Shown in pieces: positions 6,270-13,779 of a stretch of DNA of 64,000 nt (within the stretch, counting starts at the first letter, position 1; every line of letters starts with the position of its first letter). The position numbers and the translations under genes were made by a program. Source of the DNA: Psychroserpens luteus (lineage in GTDB: Bacteria; Bacteroidota; Bacteroidia; Flavobacteriales; Flavobacteriaceae); contig NZ_JADILU010000008.1 of assembly GCF_015319355.1 (NCBI RefSeq), positions 164,238 through 228,237 of the forward strand, read 5' to 3'. The notes beneath the pieces are model-generated. The model saw nothing but the letters and a program-made list of their open reading frames with translations, had not been told where the DNA came from and searched no databases.

Positions 6270-8321
6270 ATGAAAAAAGATATACTAAAAAAAGGATTTT
6301 CAAAACTCTGCACAGCCAAAGCAATGGCAGAATTATACGAAGCTAATTTTAAACAAGTTTCAAAATATGTACATGCAACCTCAAGAGGTCATGAAGCTAT
6401 TCAAATAGCTTTAGGTTTACAATTATTACCTCAAGATTATGCATTTCCATATTACAGAGACGATGCTATGCTGTTATCGTTCGGTTTAGAGCCTTACGAT
6501 TTAATGTTGCAATTGTTGGCTAAAAAAGACGATCCGTTTTCTGGAGGAAGAACGTATTATGCACATCCTAGTTTAAGGGATGATGATAAGCCAAAAATCC
6601 CACATCAATCTTCAGCAACAGGAATGCAAACCATTCCAGCGACAGGAGTTGCAATGGGAATGCAGTATAAAGAATTACAAGGTTTAGACGATAAAACACT
6701 TAAAGATTTACCATTTGTGGTATGTTCTTTAGGTGATGCCTCAGTAACCGAAGGTGAAATAGCAGAAGCTTTCCAAATGGCAGCTTTAAAGCAAATGCCA
6801 ATTTTGTATTTAGTACAAGATAACGGTTGGGATATTAGTGCAAATGCAGCAGAAACTAGAGCGCAAAATGCTTTTGAATATGCTCAAGGATTTAAAGGAT
6901 TAGACGCAATTTCTATTGATGGAGCAAATTTTACAGAAAGCTACGAAGCATTAGAAAAAGTAATAGAAACTATTCGTACTGAAAGAAGACCGTTTTTGGT
7001 ACACGCAAAAGTACCTTTATTAAATCATCATACTTCTGGTGTAAGAATGGAATGGTATCGTGATGATTTGGAAGAAGCACGTTCTAGAGATCCTTATCCG
7101 GTAATAAAACAACAATTATTAGACAACGGATTTACTTCCGAAGAAATTGAAGAAATAGAGAACTCCGCGAAAACGAAAGTACAATCCGATTTTGAAAAAG
7201 CGTTATTAGCCGAAGACCCAAAACCTGAAGATTTATTTACAAACGATTTTGTGCCAACTCCAATAACAGAAGAAAAAGGAACTCGTTCGCCAGAAGGTGC
7301 AGATAAAGTAGTGATGGTAGATTGTGCTTTATTCGCAGTTGAAGAACTGATGAAAAAGCATAAAGAATGTTTACTTTACGGACAAGATGTAGGAGGAAGA
7401 CTTGGTGGTGTTTTTAGAGAAGCTGCAACCTTAGCCCAAAAATTTGGAGACGATCGCGTTTTTAATACACCAATACAAGAAGCCTTTATTGTAGGTTCTA
7501 CAGTAGGTATGAGTGCAGTTGGATTAAAACCAATTGTTGAGGTGCAATTTGCCGATTATATTTGGCCTGGCTTAAATCAGTTATTTACAGAAGTAAGTAG
7601 AAGTTGCTATTTGTCTAACGGAAAATGGCCTGTAAGCATGATTCTTCGTGTGCCAATTGGTGCTTATGGAAGTGGTGGGCCTTATCATTCTTCTTCAGTA
7701 GAAAGTGTGATTACCAATATTCGTGGTATTAAAATAGCGTATCCAAGTAATGGAGCTGATTTAAAAGGTTTAATGAAAGCAGCCTATTATGATCCAAATC
7801 CTGTTGTAATTTTAGAACACAAAGGTTTGTATTGGTCTAAGGTGAAAGGAACGCAAGGCGCAACATCTGTTGAGCCTAGTGAAGATTATGTACTGCCTTT
7901 TGGAAAAGCATGGGTTTTACAAGAAATTTGGAAACAAGAAAATGTAGAAACATTAACTATTGTTACTTACGGAATGGGAGTGCATTGGGCAATGAATGCA
8001 TCTGAAGAATTAGGAATGCAAGATCAAATTGAAGTCATAGATTTACGTACCTTATTTCCTTTAGATGAAGACACCATTATGAAATCGGTTAAGAAAACAG
8101 GAAAGTGTTTAGTGGTTACAGAAGAGCCTTCAAACAATAGTTTCGCAAGAGCATTATCTGGAAAAATACAGGAAGAATGCTTCAAATTCCTAGATGCACC
8201 AGTTATGACCATTGGTAGTGAGAATATGCCTGCAATACCGTTAAATTCTATTTTAGAAGAAACTATGATTCCTTCTTCGGAAAAGGTTAAAGATAAGATT
8301 GAAATGTTGTTGAGTTATTAA
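6270..8321 (+). CDS. 2-oxoacid dehydrogenase E1, fused alpha and beta subunits
   Basis: This thiamine-diphosphate enzyme decarboxylates a 2-oxoacid and passes the acyl group to the E2 encoded just upstream. Residues 1 to about 330 are the alpha part, with the TPP/Mg motif starting at GDASVTEGE (about 155) and ending DNGWDIS. From about 345 the beta part begins (ALFAVEELMKKHKECLLYGQ), with the conserved AFIVGSTVGMSAVGLKPIVE and the C-terminal transketolase domain (TIVTYGMGVHWAMNA). Most bacteria encode the two parts as separate genes; the 683-residue fusion is usual in Bacteroidota. It is annotated in many genomes as branched-chain (2-oxoisovalerate) dehydrogenase. Substrate remains an inference. 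Confidence 0.92.
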   Translation: MKKDILKKGFSKLCTAKAMAELYEANFKQVSKYVHATSRGHEAIQIALGLQLLPQDYAFPYYRDDAMLLSFGLEPYDLMLQLLAKKDDPFSGGRTYYAHPSLRDDDKPKIPHQSSATGMQTIPATGVAMGMQYKELQGLDDKTLKDLPFVVCSLGDASVTEGEIAEAFQMAALKQMPILYLVQDNGWDISANAAETRAQNAFEYAQGFKGLDAISIDGANFTESYEALEKVIETIRTERRPFLVHAKVPLLNHHTSGVRMEWYRDDLEEARSRDPYPVIKQQLLDNGFTSEEIEEIENSAKTKVQSDFEKALLAEDPKPEDLFTNDFVPTPITEEKGTRSPEGADKVVMVDCALFAVEELMKKHKECLLYGQDVGGRLGGVFREAATLAQKFGDDRVFNTPIQEAFIVGSTVGMSAVGLKPIVEVQFADYIWPGLNQLFTEVSRSCYLSNGKWPVSMILRVPIGAYGSGGPYHSSSVESVITNIRGIKIAYPSNGADLKGLMKAAYYDPNPVVILEHKGLYWSKVKGTQGATSVEPSEDYVLPFGKAWVLQEIWKQENVETLTIVTYGMGVHWAMNASEELGMQDQIEVIDLRTLFPLDEDTIMKSVKKTGKCLVVTEEPSNNSFARALSGKIQEECFKFLDAPVMTIGSENMPAIPLNSILEETMIPSSEKVKDKIEMLLSY

Positions 8322-8390
8322 AAACGATAAATTTTTAATTTAATTATTTGAATTTTGTATATTGAACCTTTAATTTATTAAACTATAACC

Positions 8391-8762
8391 ATGAAAAAAC
8401 TTTTAATATTAAGCGTTGCATGTTTTCTGTTTGCAGGAAGCCAATTGTCTTTTGCTCAAACAAAAACAAAGACTCCTGTAGTGTCTTCTAGTGCAACAAT
8501 TCAAAATTCTCCAAAGGAGAAGACAATGCAAATTGTTAATATGCTAGAGAGAACTAACAAGTTAAATGAAGGACAAAAGAAAGATGTATATCAAATATAT
8601 TATTCTTTAGAGAGAAAGATGAAAGGAGTTGATGCTATTAAAGATGCTTCTGAAAAGAATGCTAAGAGAGCTAAAATGCAAGAATATATTAATAGTAAAT
8701 TGAAAGATGTTCTAAATGAAGAGCAATATGACATATATTTAAAAAATACAGTAGCGAAGTAA
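8391..8762 (+). CDS. Small secreted helical protein, Spy-like
   Basis: The 123-residue product has a signal peptide ending SQLSFAQ. The mature part is helical and Lys-rich (MQIVNMLERTNKLNEGQKKDVYQ) and ends LNEEQYDIYLKNTVAK. The LxxEQYxxY ending and overall size recall the proteins at 28016 and 28468 in this window and, loosely, Spy/CpxP-type periplasmic proteins. No specific function is claimed. It is a single gene with its own terminator right behind it. Confidence 0.75.
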   Translation: MKKLLILSVACFLFAGSQLSFAQTKTKTPVVSSSATIQNSPKEKTMQIVNMLERTNKLNEGQKKDVYQIYYSLERKMKGVDAIKDASEKNAKRAKMQEYINSKLKDVLNEEQYDIYLKNTVAK

Positions 8763-8782
8763 TTTGCGACAGCTTTAAATTT

Positions 8783-8824
8783 AAAAAGACCATAATAAAT
8801 TAATTTATTATGGTCTTTTTTTTT
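8783..8824. terminator. Bidirectional intrinsic terminator
   Basis: A perfect 38-bp palindrome (8783-8820) centred on AATT, with AAAAAGACCATAA on one side and its complement on the other, is flanked by A and T runs. It serves the gene at 8391 (+) and the converging SulP gene (-), whose stop codon touches its T-run. Confidence 0.9.
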
Positions 8825-10493
8825 ATATTTTATATTCTGAAAGTGGCTTTGTGAATTTTTCAGGATCTGCTGCTAAATGATAGCGTGGATCATCAATAGC
8901 CTCGACAATAACTTCTTTAAACTTAGGGCTTGCCTTGTACATTAATATCTTGCAATCTTCACTCAGATGCTTTAGTCTTATGGTTTTGCCTTCTGCTTCA
9001 TATTTGTTTACCAAATTATAGATTGCTTCTAAAGCTGAATGATCACTCACTCGTGATTCTACAAAGTCTATTTCTACATTTTGAGGATCATTCTTAACAT
9101 CAAATTTGCTATTGAAATTTTGAATTGAGCCAAAGAATAATGGTCCCCATATTTCGTAAATTTTTGTACCATCTTCTTTTATGCGTTTTCGTGCTCTAAT
9201 CATTATTGCATTTTTCCAAGCAAATACTAAAGCAGATACGATGACACCAATAAAAACAGCAATTGCGAGGTCAAATATTACTGTAACAGCAGATACAATT
9301 ACAAGAACTACTGCATCTGAAAGCGGTATTTTTCTAATAATTCTAAAACTAGACCATGCAAATGTCTCTATAACCATCATAAACATAACTCCTACTAAAG
9401 CAGCGATAGGGACTTGTTCAATATATTCATCTGTAAATAGGATAAAAGTTAATAAGGTTAATGCCATCATAATTCCAGATAAACGTCCTCTACCACCAGC
9501 ATTAATATTAATAACAGTTTGACCAATCATACCACAACCACCTGTTCCTCCAAATAAACCACTCACAATATTTCCAGCACCTTGAGCAACACACTCTCTG
9601 TTTCCGTCACCTCGTGTTTCTGTTAGTTCATCTACGAGATTCATAGTCATTAAAGATTCAATAAGTCCTACTGAAGCTGCCAAAAATGCATATGGAAGAA
9701 TGAATTTAAGCGTATTTAAATTGAAAGGTAAATTTTGCCAAAGTTCAGCGTTAGGAGTAGGGAACTCGCCTTTTAGACCATCTCCACCACCTTCAATAAT
9801 ATAAGATCCAACAGTACTTACATCTAAATTTCCAAAAACAACAATACCAGTTGTAACCAGAATAGCGGTTAATGCAGCTGGAACTTTTTTAGTTACTTTG
9901 GGTAGTAACCAAATAATAGCCATAGTAAGTCCAACCAATGCAAGCATTACATATAATTCAGACCCACGCATAGGGATATCAATATATTTCTTTAAGCCAT
10001 CAACTCCTATTTCCAATTCTTTATGAGAGAACATACGAACTTGAGCCATAAAAATGACAATTGCCAATCCATTTACAAATCCCATCATAACCGAGTGTGG
10101 AATTAAACGTACAAAACGACCTAATTTTAATACACCAGCTCCTACTTGAATGACTCCCATTAATATTACTGCAGCTAATAAATAAAAATAGCCCATGTTG
10201 TCAACAGGAATATCAAATAAAAGTCCTTTAGAGTGACCTTCTGAAATAAGATTAACAAAAATAACAGCTACAGCACCTGCAGCTCCAGAAATTAATCCAG
10301 GACGTCCTCCAAACACAGCTGTTATTAGCCCAACAATAAAAGCTCCAGATAATGCGACTAAAGGATCTATTTGTGCTACAAAAGCAAAAGCGACAACCTC
10401 AGGAATCATTGCTAATGATACAGTGATACCTGCAAGAATGTCATTCTTTGGGTTTTGAGTAAATTTTTTGATCATTTTTTGACCTAATATCAT
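8823..10493 (-). CDS. SulP-family inorganic anion transporter with STAS domain
   Basis: This inner-membrane carrier is of the SulP/SLC26 family; substrates in the family include sulfate, bicarbonate and other anions, and cannot be fixed here. The N-terminal part up to about residue 430 is a string of hydrophobic helices with the family signature around NDILAGITVSLAMIPEVVAF. A cytoplasmic STAS domain follows (about 440-530: NVEIDFVESRVSDHSALEAI). A second in-frame ATG six codons downstream (MIKKFTQNP, at 10475) fits related proteins and may be the real start. It converges on the gene at 8391 over a shared terminator. Confidence 0.92.
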   Translation of the reverse strand: MILGQKMIKKFTQNPKNDILAGITVSLAMIPEVVAFAFVAQIDPLVALSGAFIVGLITAVFGGRPGLISGAAGAVAVIFVNLISEGHSKGLLFDIPVDNMGYFYLLAAVILMGVIQVGAGVLKLGRFVRLIPHSVMMGFVNGLAIVIFMAQVRMFSHKELEIGVDGLKKYIDIPMRGSELYVMLALVGLTMAIIWLLPKVTKKVPAALTAILVTTGIVVFGNLDVSTVGSYIIEGGGDGLKGEFPTPNAELWQNLPFNLNTLKFILPYAFLAASVGLIESLMTMNLVDELTETRGDGNRECVAQGAGNIVSGLFGGTGGCGMIGQTVININAGGRGRLSGIMMALTLLTFILFTDEYIEQVPIAALVGVMFMMVIETFAWSSFRIIRKIPLSDAVVLVIVSAVTVIFDLAIAVFIGVIVSALVFAWKNAIMIRARKRIKEDGTKIYEIWGPLFFGSIQNFNSKFDVKNDPQNVEIDFVESRVSDHSALEAIYNLVNKYEAEGKTIRLKHLSEDCKILMYKASPKFKEVIVEAIDDPRYHLAADPEKFTKPLSEYKI

Positions 10494-10564
10494 AATAAGC
10501 GTCTCTTAAAAGTCGGCAAAGATAGGCTTTTTGAAATGAAGCACAAATAGAGAGCGTTTAACAC

Positions 10565-10597
10565 AAAAAAAGCATCACCTTTTTTAAGATGATGCTT
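10565..10597 (-). terminator. Intrinsic terminator after the DUF4136 gene
   Basis: On the minus strand AAGCATCA (10597-10590) pairs with TGATGCTT (10577-10570), followed by a run of T (10570-10565). It lies 27 bp after the stop of the gene at 10624. Confidence 0.8.
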
Positions 10598-10623
10598 CGT
10601 TTATTTTATTTCAGAAAAAAATG

Positions 10624-11223
10624 TTATTCTTCAAATACTGGAGGATATTTTTTCATAATTTTAGAGACAAACTCATTTATTTTGGCTTCTTTTTTCTCTA
10701 CACTTCTACTACTTAAAAGTCCGGTTCCCATACCTTGCCAAATCAATTCTTTTTTATTAGCATCAATAAGGTCTACGTAAAGAGTTCCTTCTGTTCTTGT
10801 TGTAACTGAGGTGTTGTTATAATTGTTCCAATACCAAGGATTCCATCCCCAACCATAACCGTAAGATCCATAGCCATTGTTGTAAATATTAACACGTTCT
10901 CTAGATTTAGTAAAAATACTAACTAATAAATCTGGGTTTTCAGATTTTGTAAAGCCTTTAGCTAAAAGTTCAGCTTCAACAGCACGTAGAATTCTACGTT
11001 TATCAAGATCACTAATTTCTGCTTTATCAATACCTGTTTTGAAAAAGGCAAAGGTTTTGTAATTAGCAAAATTTGCTTCTTTATCATAATCTGCAGCAAC
11101 TTGTACAGAGCTGCATGATGTTATCGCGAGAGTCACAATCAAAATAGGAAGTAATTTTAATATTCTTTTACTCACATCACTTATATTTTTTAAGTGTTCG
11201 TGAACATTTCTTAAATGTTTCAT
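10624..11223 (-). CDS. DUF4136 family lipoprotein
   Basis: The lipoprotein signal KLLPILIVTLAITSC is followed by the DUF4136 pattern VAADYDKEANFANYKTFAFF, a helical middle (RRILRAVEAELLAKGFTKSE), a Gly/Tyr/Trp/Asn-rich loop (GYGWGWNPWYWNNYNN) and the YVDLIDANKKELIWQGMGTG strand region. These proteins sit in the outer membrane or periplasm with unknown function. The frame stays open upstream into hutU. ATG at 11223 is given, but GTG at 11175 would give a more normal short signal (MSKRILKLLPILI), so the start is uncertain. It follows hutU by about 20 bp. Confidence 0.85.
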   Translation of the reverse strand: MKHLRNVHEHLKNISDVSKRILKLLPILIVTLAITSCSSVQVAADYDKEANFANYKTFAFFKTGIDKAEISDLDKRRILRAVEAELLAKGFTKSENPDLLVSIFTKSRERVNIYNNGYGSYGYGWGWNPWYWNNYNNTSVTTRTEGTLYVDLIDANKKELIWQGMGTGLLSSRSVEKKEAKINEFVSKIMKKYPPVFEE

Positions 11224-11242
11224 ATCTTTTGTATTTGAGTTA

Positions 11243-13243
11243 TTATAATGATTCCAATAATTTTTCATCAACGATGTTAGGAAGTGTTACCTTTAAATTT
11301 GGTTCATTTTCCATGGCACGTTTGATGGCAAAAATCGCTTCTTCATTTCTTGCCCAACTTCGTCTTGAGATTCCGTTATTGACATCCCAAAAGAGCATTG
11401 ATTTTAAGCGTTTTTCTGCTTCTATACTACCATCAAGAACCATACCAAAACCACCGTTTATGACTTCGCCCCAACCAACACCTCCACCATTGTGAATGCT
11501 AACCCAAGTGGCTCCTCTAAAACTATCTCCAATAACATTTTGAATTGCCATGTCTGCTGTAAAACGAGAGCCATCATATATATTGCTGGTTTCACGATAA
11601 GGAGAATCTGTTCCTGAGACGTCATGATGATCTCTTCCTAGGATGACAGTCTCTATCTCACCATTTTTAATTGCGTTATTGAACGCTTCAGCAATTTTCA
11701 TTCGTCCTTCAGCATCAGCGTATAGAATTCTTGCTTGAGAACCGACTACTAATTTGTTTTCTTGAGCGCCTTTAATCCATTGGATGTTGTCAGCCATTTG
11801 TTGTTGGATCTCTTCAGGAGAATTCTTTTTGATTTCTTCAAGAACAGCACAAGCAATAGCATCTGTCTTTGCTAAATCTTCTGGTTTACCTGAAGCACAA
11901 ACCCATCTAAACGGACCAAAACCATAATCAAAACACATAGGACCCATTATATCTTGAACGTATGAAGGGTATTTGAAATCTATTCCGTTTTCTGCCATAA
12001 TATCTGCTCCAGCTCGAGAAGCTTCTAAAAGGAACGCATTTCCGTAGTCAAAAAAATAGGTTCCTTTAGCAGTATGCTTATTAATAGCTTTCGTATGACG
12101 ACGCAATGTTTCTTGAACTTTTTCTTTAAAAAGAACAGGATTGTTAGCCATCATATCATTAGCATCTTCAAAAGATATATCTACTGGATAATAACCTCCA
12201 GCCCAAGGATTATGAAGTGAAGTTTGGTCACTTCCTAAATCAATATGAATATTTGATTCATCAAATTTTTCCCAGACATCTACGATATTTCCTAAGTATG
12301 CAATTGATATAGTTTCTTTTTTTGCTTTAGCTTTGTTTACTCTCTCAACTAACTGATTTAAATCTGTGATTTTTTCATTAATCCAACCTTGATCTAATCG
12401 TAATTGAGTGATTTTAGGATTTACTTCTGCACAAACGGTAATACAGCCTGCAATATTTCCAGCTTTTGGTTGTGCTCCAGACATTCCGCCAAGTCCAGAT
12501 GTCACAAATAAATTGCCTTTAGGCTCTTTTTTGATTTTTCTGAAACCATTTAAAACTGTAATTGTGGTTCCGTGAACTATGCCTTGAGGACCAATGTACA
12601 TAAAGCTTCCAGCTGTCATTTGACCATATTGAGTAACACCTAGCGCATTGAATTTTTCCCAATCATCAGGTTTTGAGTAGTTAGGGATCATCATTCCGTT
12701 GGTTACTACAACTCTTGGCGCTCCTTTATGACTTGGAAATAATCCCATTGGATGACCAGAATACATGGCAAGTGTTTGTTCATCATTCATTTCACAAAGG
12801 TATTTCATTGTCAATCTGTATTGTGCCCAATTAGAAAACACACCTCCATTTCCTCCATAAGTGATGAGCTCATGCGGATGTTGTGCCACAGCATGATCCA
12901 AATTATTCTGGATCATTAACATTATTGCTGCTGCTTGTTTTGACTTGGCAGGATATTCTTCAATTGGTCGTGCATACATTTTATAGTCTGGACGTAAACG
13001 ATACATGTAAATTCTTCCGTAGGTGTTTAATTCATTTTTAAATTCTGGAAGTAAGGTCTCGTGATGTGCTTTGTCAAAATAGCGAAGTGCATTTTTTAAT
13101 GATAATTTTTGTTCTTCCGAAGAAAGAATAGCTTTACGCTTAGGTGCATGATTTATAGATGAATCATACGGTTTAGGTTCAGGTAAAACGCTTGGGATTC
13201 CTTCTTTTATTTGATATTGAAATGATATTTTATTCGTTGGCAT
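11243..13243 (-). CDS. hutU: Urocanate hydratase
   Basis: HutU converts urocanate to imidazolone propionate in histidine breakdown, using tightly bound NAD+ in the cytoplasm. Conserved blocks include HELITYGGNGGVFSNWAQYR, the nucleotide-binding stretch VTSGLGGMSGAQPKA, and CFDYGFGPFRWVCASG near the active site. At 666 residues it is longer than the about 555-residue proteobacterial enzyme, which is normal for the Bacteroidota form. The start overlaps the stop of the small DUF5522 gene (TAATG). No hutH, hutI or hutG lies in the window, so the rest of the pathway must be elsewhere. Confidence 0.95.
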   Translation of the reverse strand: MPTNKISFQYQIKEGIPSVLPEPKPYDSSINHAPKRKAILSSEEQKLSLKNALRYFDKAHHETLLPEFKNELNTYGRIYMYRLRPDYKMYARPIEEYPAKSKQAAAIMLMIQNNLDHAVAQHPHELITYGGNGGVFSNWAQYRLTMKYLCEMNDEQTLAMYSGHPMGLFPSHKGAPRVVVTNGMMIPNYSKPDDWEKFNALGVTQYGQMTAGSFMYIGPQGIVHGTTITVLNGFRKIKKEPKGNLFVTSGLGGMSGAQPKAGNIAGCITVCAEVNPKITQLRLDQGWINEKITDLNQLVERVNKAKAKKETISIAYLGNIVDVWEKFDESNIHIDLGSDQTSLHNPWAGGYYPVDISFEDANDMMANNPVLFKEKVQETLRRHTKAINKHTAKGTYFFDYGNAFLLEASRAGADIMAENGIDFKYPSYVQDIMGPMCFDYGFGPFRWVCASGKPEDLAKTDAIACAVLEEIKKNSPEEIQQQMADNIQWIKGAQENKLVVGSQARILYADAEGRMKIAEAFNNAIKNGEIETVILGRDHHDVSGTDSPYRETSNIYDGSRFTADMAIQNVIGDSFRGATWVSIHNGGGVGWGEVINGGFGMVLDGSIEAEKRLKSMLFWDVNNGISRRSWARNEEAIFAIKRAMENEPNLKVTLPNIVDEKLLESL

Positions 13244-13404
13244 TACTTTTTTTTTAAAGTGTTTTTGTCAAATCCATATGGGCAATGTCTACAGCCACTT
13301 TCACAACAATAGCCTCTTCTTAAAAGATATTGCTCTGTAAAACAACGATAGCCTTCTGGTGTTAAATAGAAATCTCCGTCTTCTAAAGGGATTATTTTCT
13401 TCAT
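13243..13404 (-). CDS. DUF5522 small Cys-rich protein
   Basis: A 53-residue reading frame starts at 13404 with ATGAAGAAAATAATCCC and ends with TAA at 13245-13243, sharing one base with the hutU start codon. The product has DFYLTPEGYRCFTEQYLLRR followed by GYCCESGCRHCPYGF. The GYCC-x3-C-x2-CPYGF pattern is that of the DUF5522 family, tiny proteins frequent in Bacteroidota and other bacteria. The clustered cysteines and histidine suggest metal binding, which is an inference. Translational coupling with hutU is likely. Confidence 0.85.
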   Translation of the reverse strand: MKKIIPLEDGDFYLTPEGYRCFTEQYLLRRGYCCESGCRHCPYGFDKNTLKKK

Positions 13405-13452
13405 ATATTACAAAGTTACGTAAATTGGAAAGATTTTTGAGTAGTGTTTAAT

Positions 13453-13776
13453 ATGGTAATAATTTCAAAATTTTTGGTTCCTAGAGGATACATAGGTATC
13501 ACTATTTTTCCGTTTATTTTTCTGAAATATTATAACTTGAAATCAAATGCTGTTTTAATGAATCATGAGAAGATTCATTTGAGACAGCAATTAGAATTGT
13601 TAGTGATTCCTTTTTATGTTTTTTATGTTGTTGAGTTTTCAATACGCTTAATACAATACAAGAAATGGTATTTGGCATATCAAAATATTTCTTTTGAACG
13701 TGAAGCGTTTACAAAAGAAAAAGACCTTAATTATTTAAAATCAAGGTCTTTTTGGAGTTTTAGAAATTATTTTTAA
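13453..13776 (+). CDS. Small membrane protein with HExxH motif
   Basis: The 107-residue product begins MVIISKFLVPRGYIGITIFP. It has a hydrophobic N-terminal stretch, the motif HEKIH (His38, Glu39, His42), a second hydrophobic stretch (LLVIPFYVFYVVEFSIRLI) and a conserved-looking tail with NISFEREAF. HExxH flanked by membrane helices suggests a minimal membrane metallopeptidase-like protein, but activity is unproven. A GTG at 13444 could also start it, but the ATG at 13453 is the better start. A decayed copy lies at 19449-19721. Its last 20 codons contain the terminator hairpin of the converging gene. Confidence 0.75.
   Translation: MVIISKFLVPRGYIGITIFPFIFLKYYNLKSNAVLMNHEKIHLRQQLELLVIPFYVFYVVEFSIRLIQYKKWYLAYQNISFEREAFTKEKDLNYLKSRSFWSFRNYF
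13718..13753. terminator. Terminator hairpin embedded in coding sequence
   Basis: AAAAAGACCTT (13718-13728) pairs with AAGGTCTTTTT (13743-13753). The hairpin sits inside the last codons of the HEKIH gene (+) and 27 bp past the stop of the converging giant gene (-), for which it is the obvious terminator. The counterpart is at 19687-19720. Confidence 0.75.
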
Positions 13777-13779
13777 ATA

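Noticed and set aside
11243-13243. A complete histidine-utilisation operon around hutU
   Set aside because: No hutH, hutI or hutG homologue is present on either side; neighbours are DUF5522, DUF4136 and a SulP transporter.
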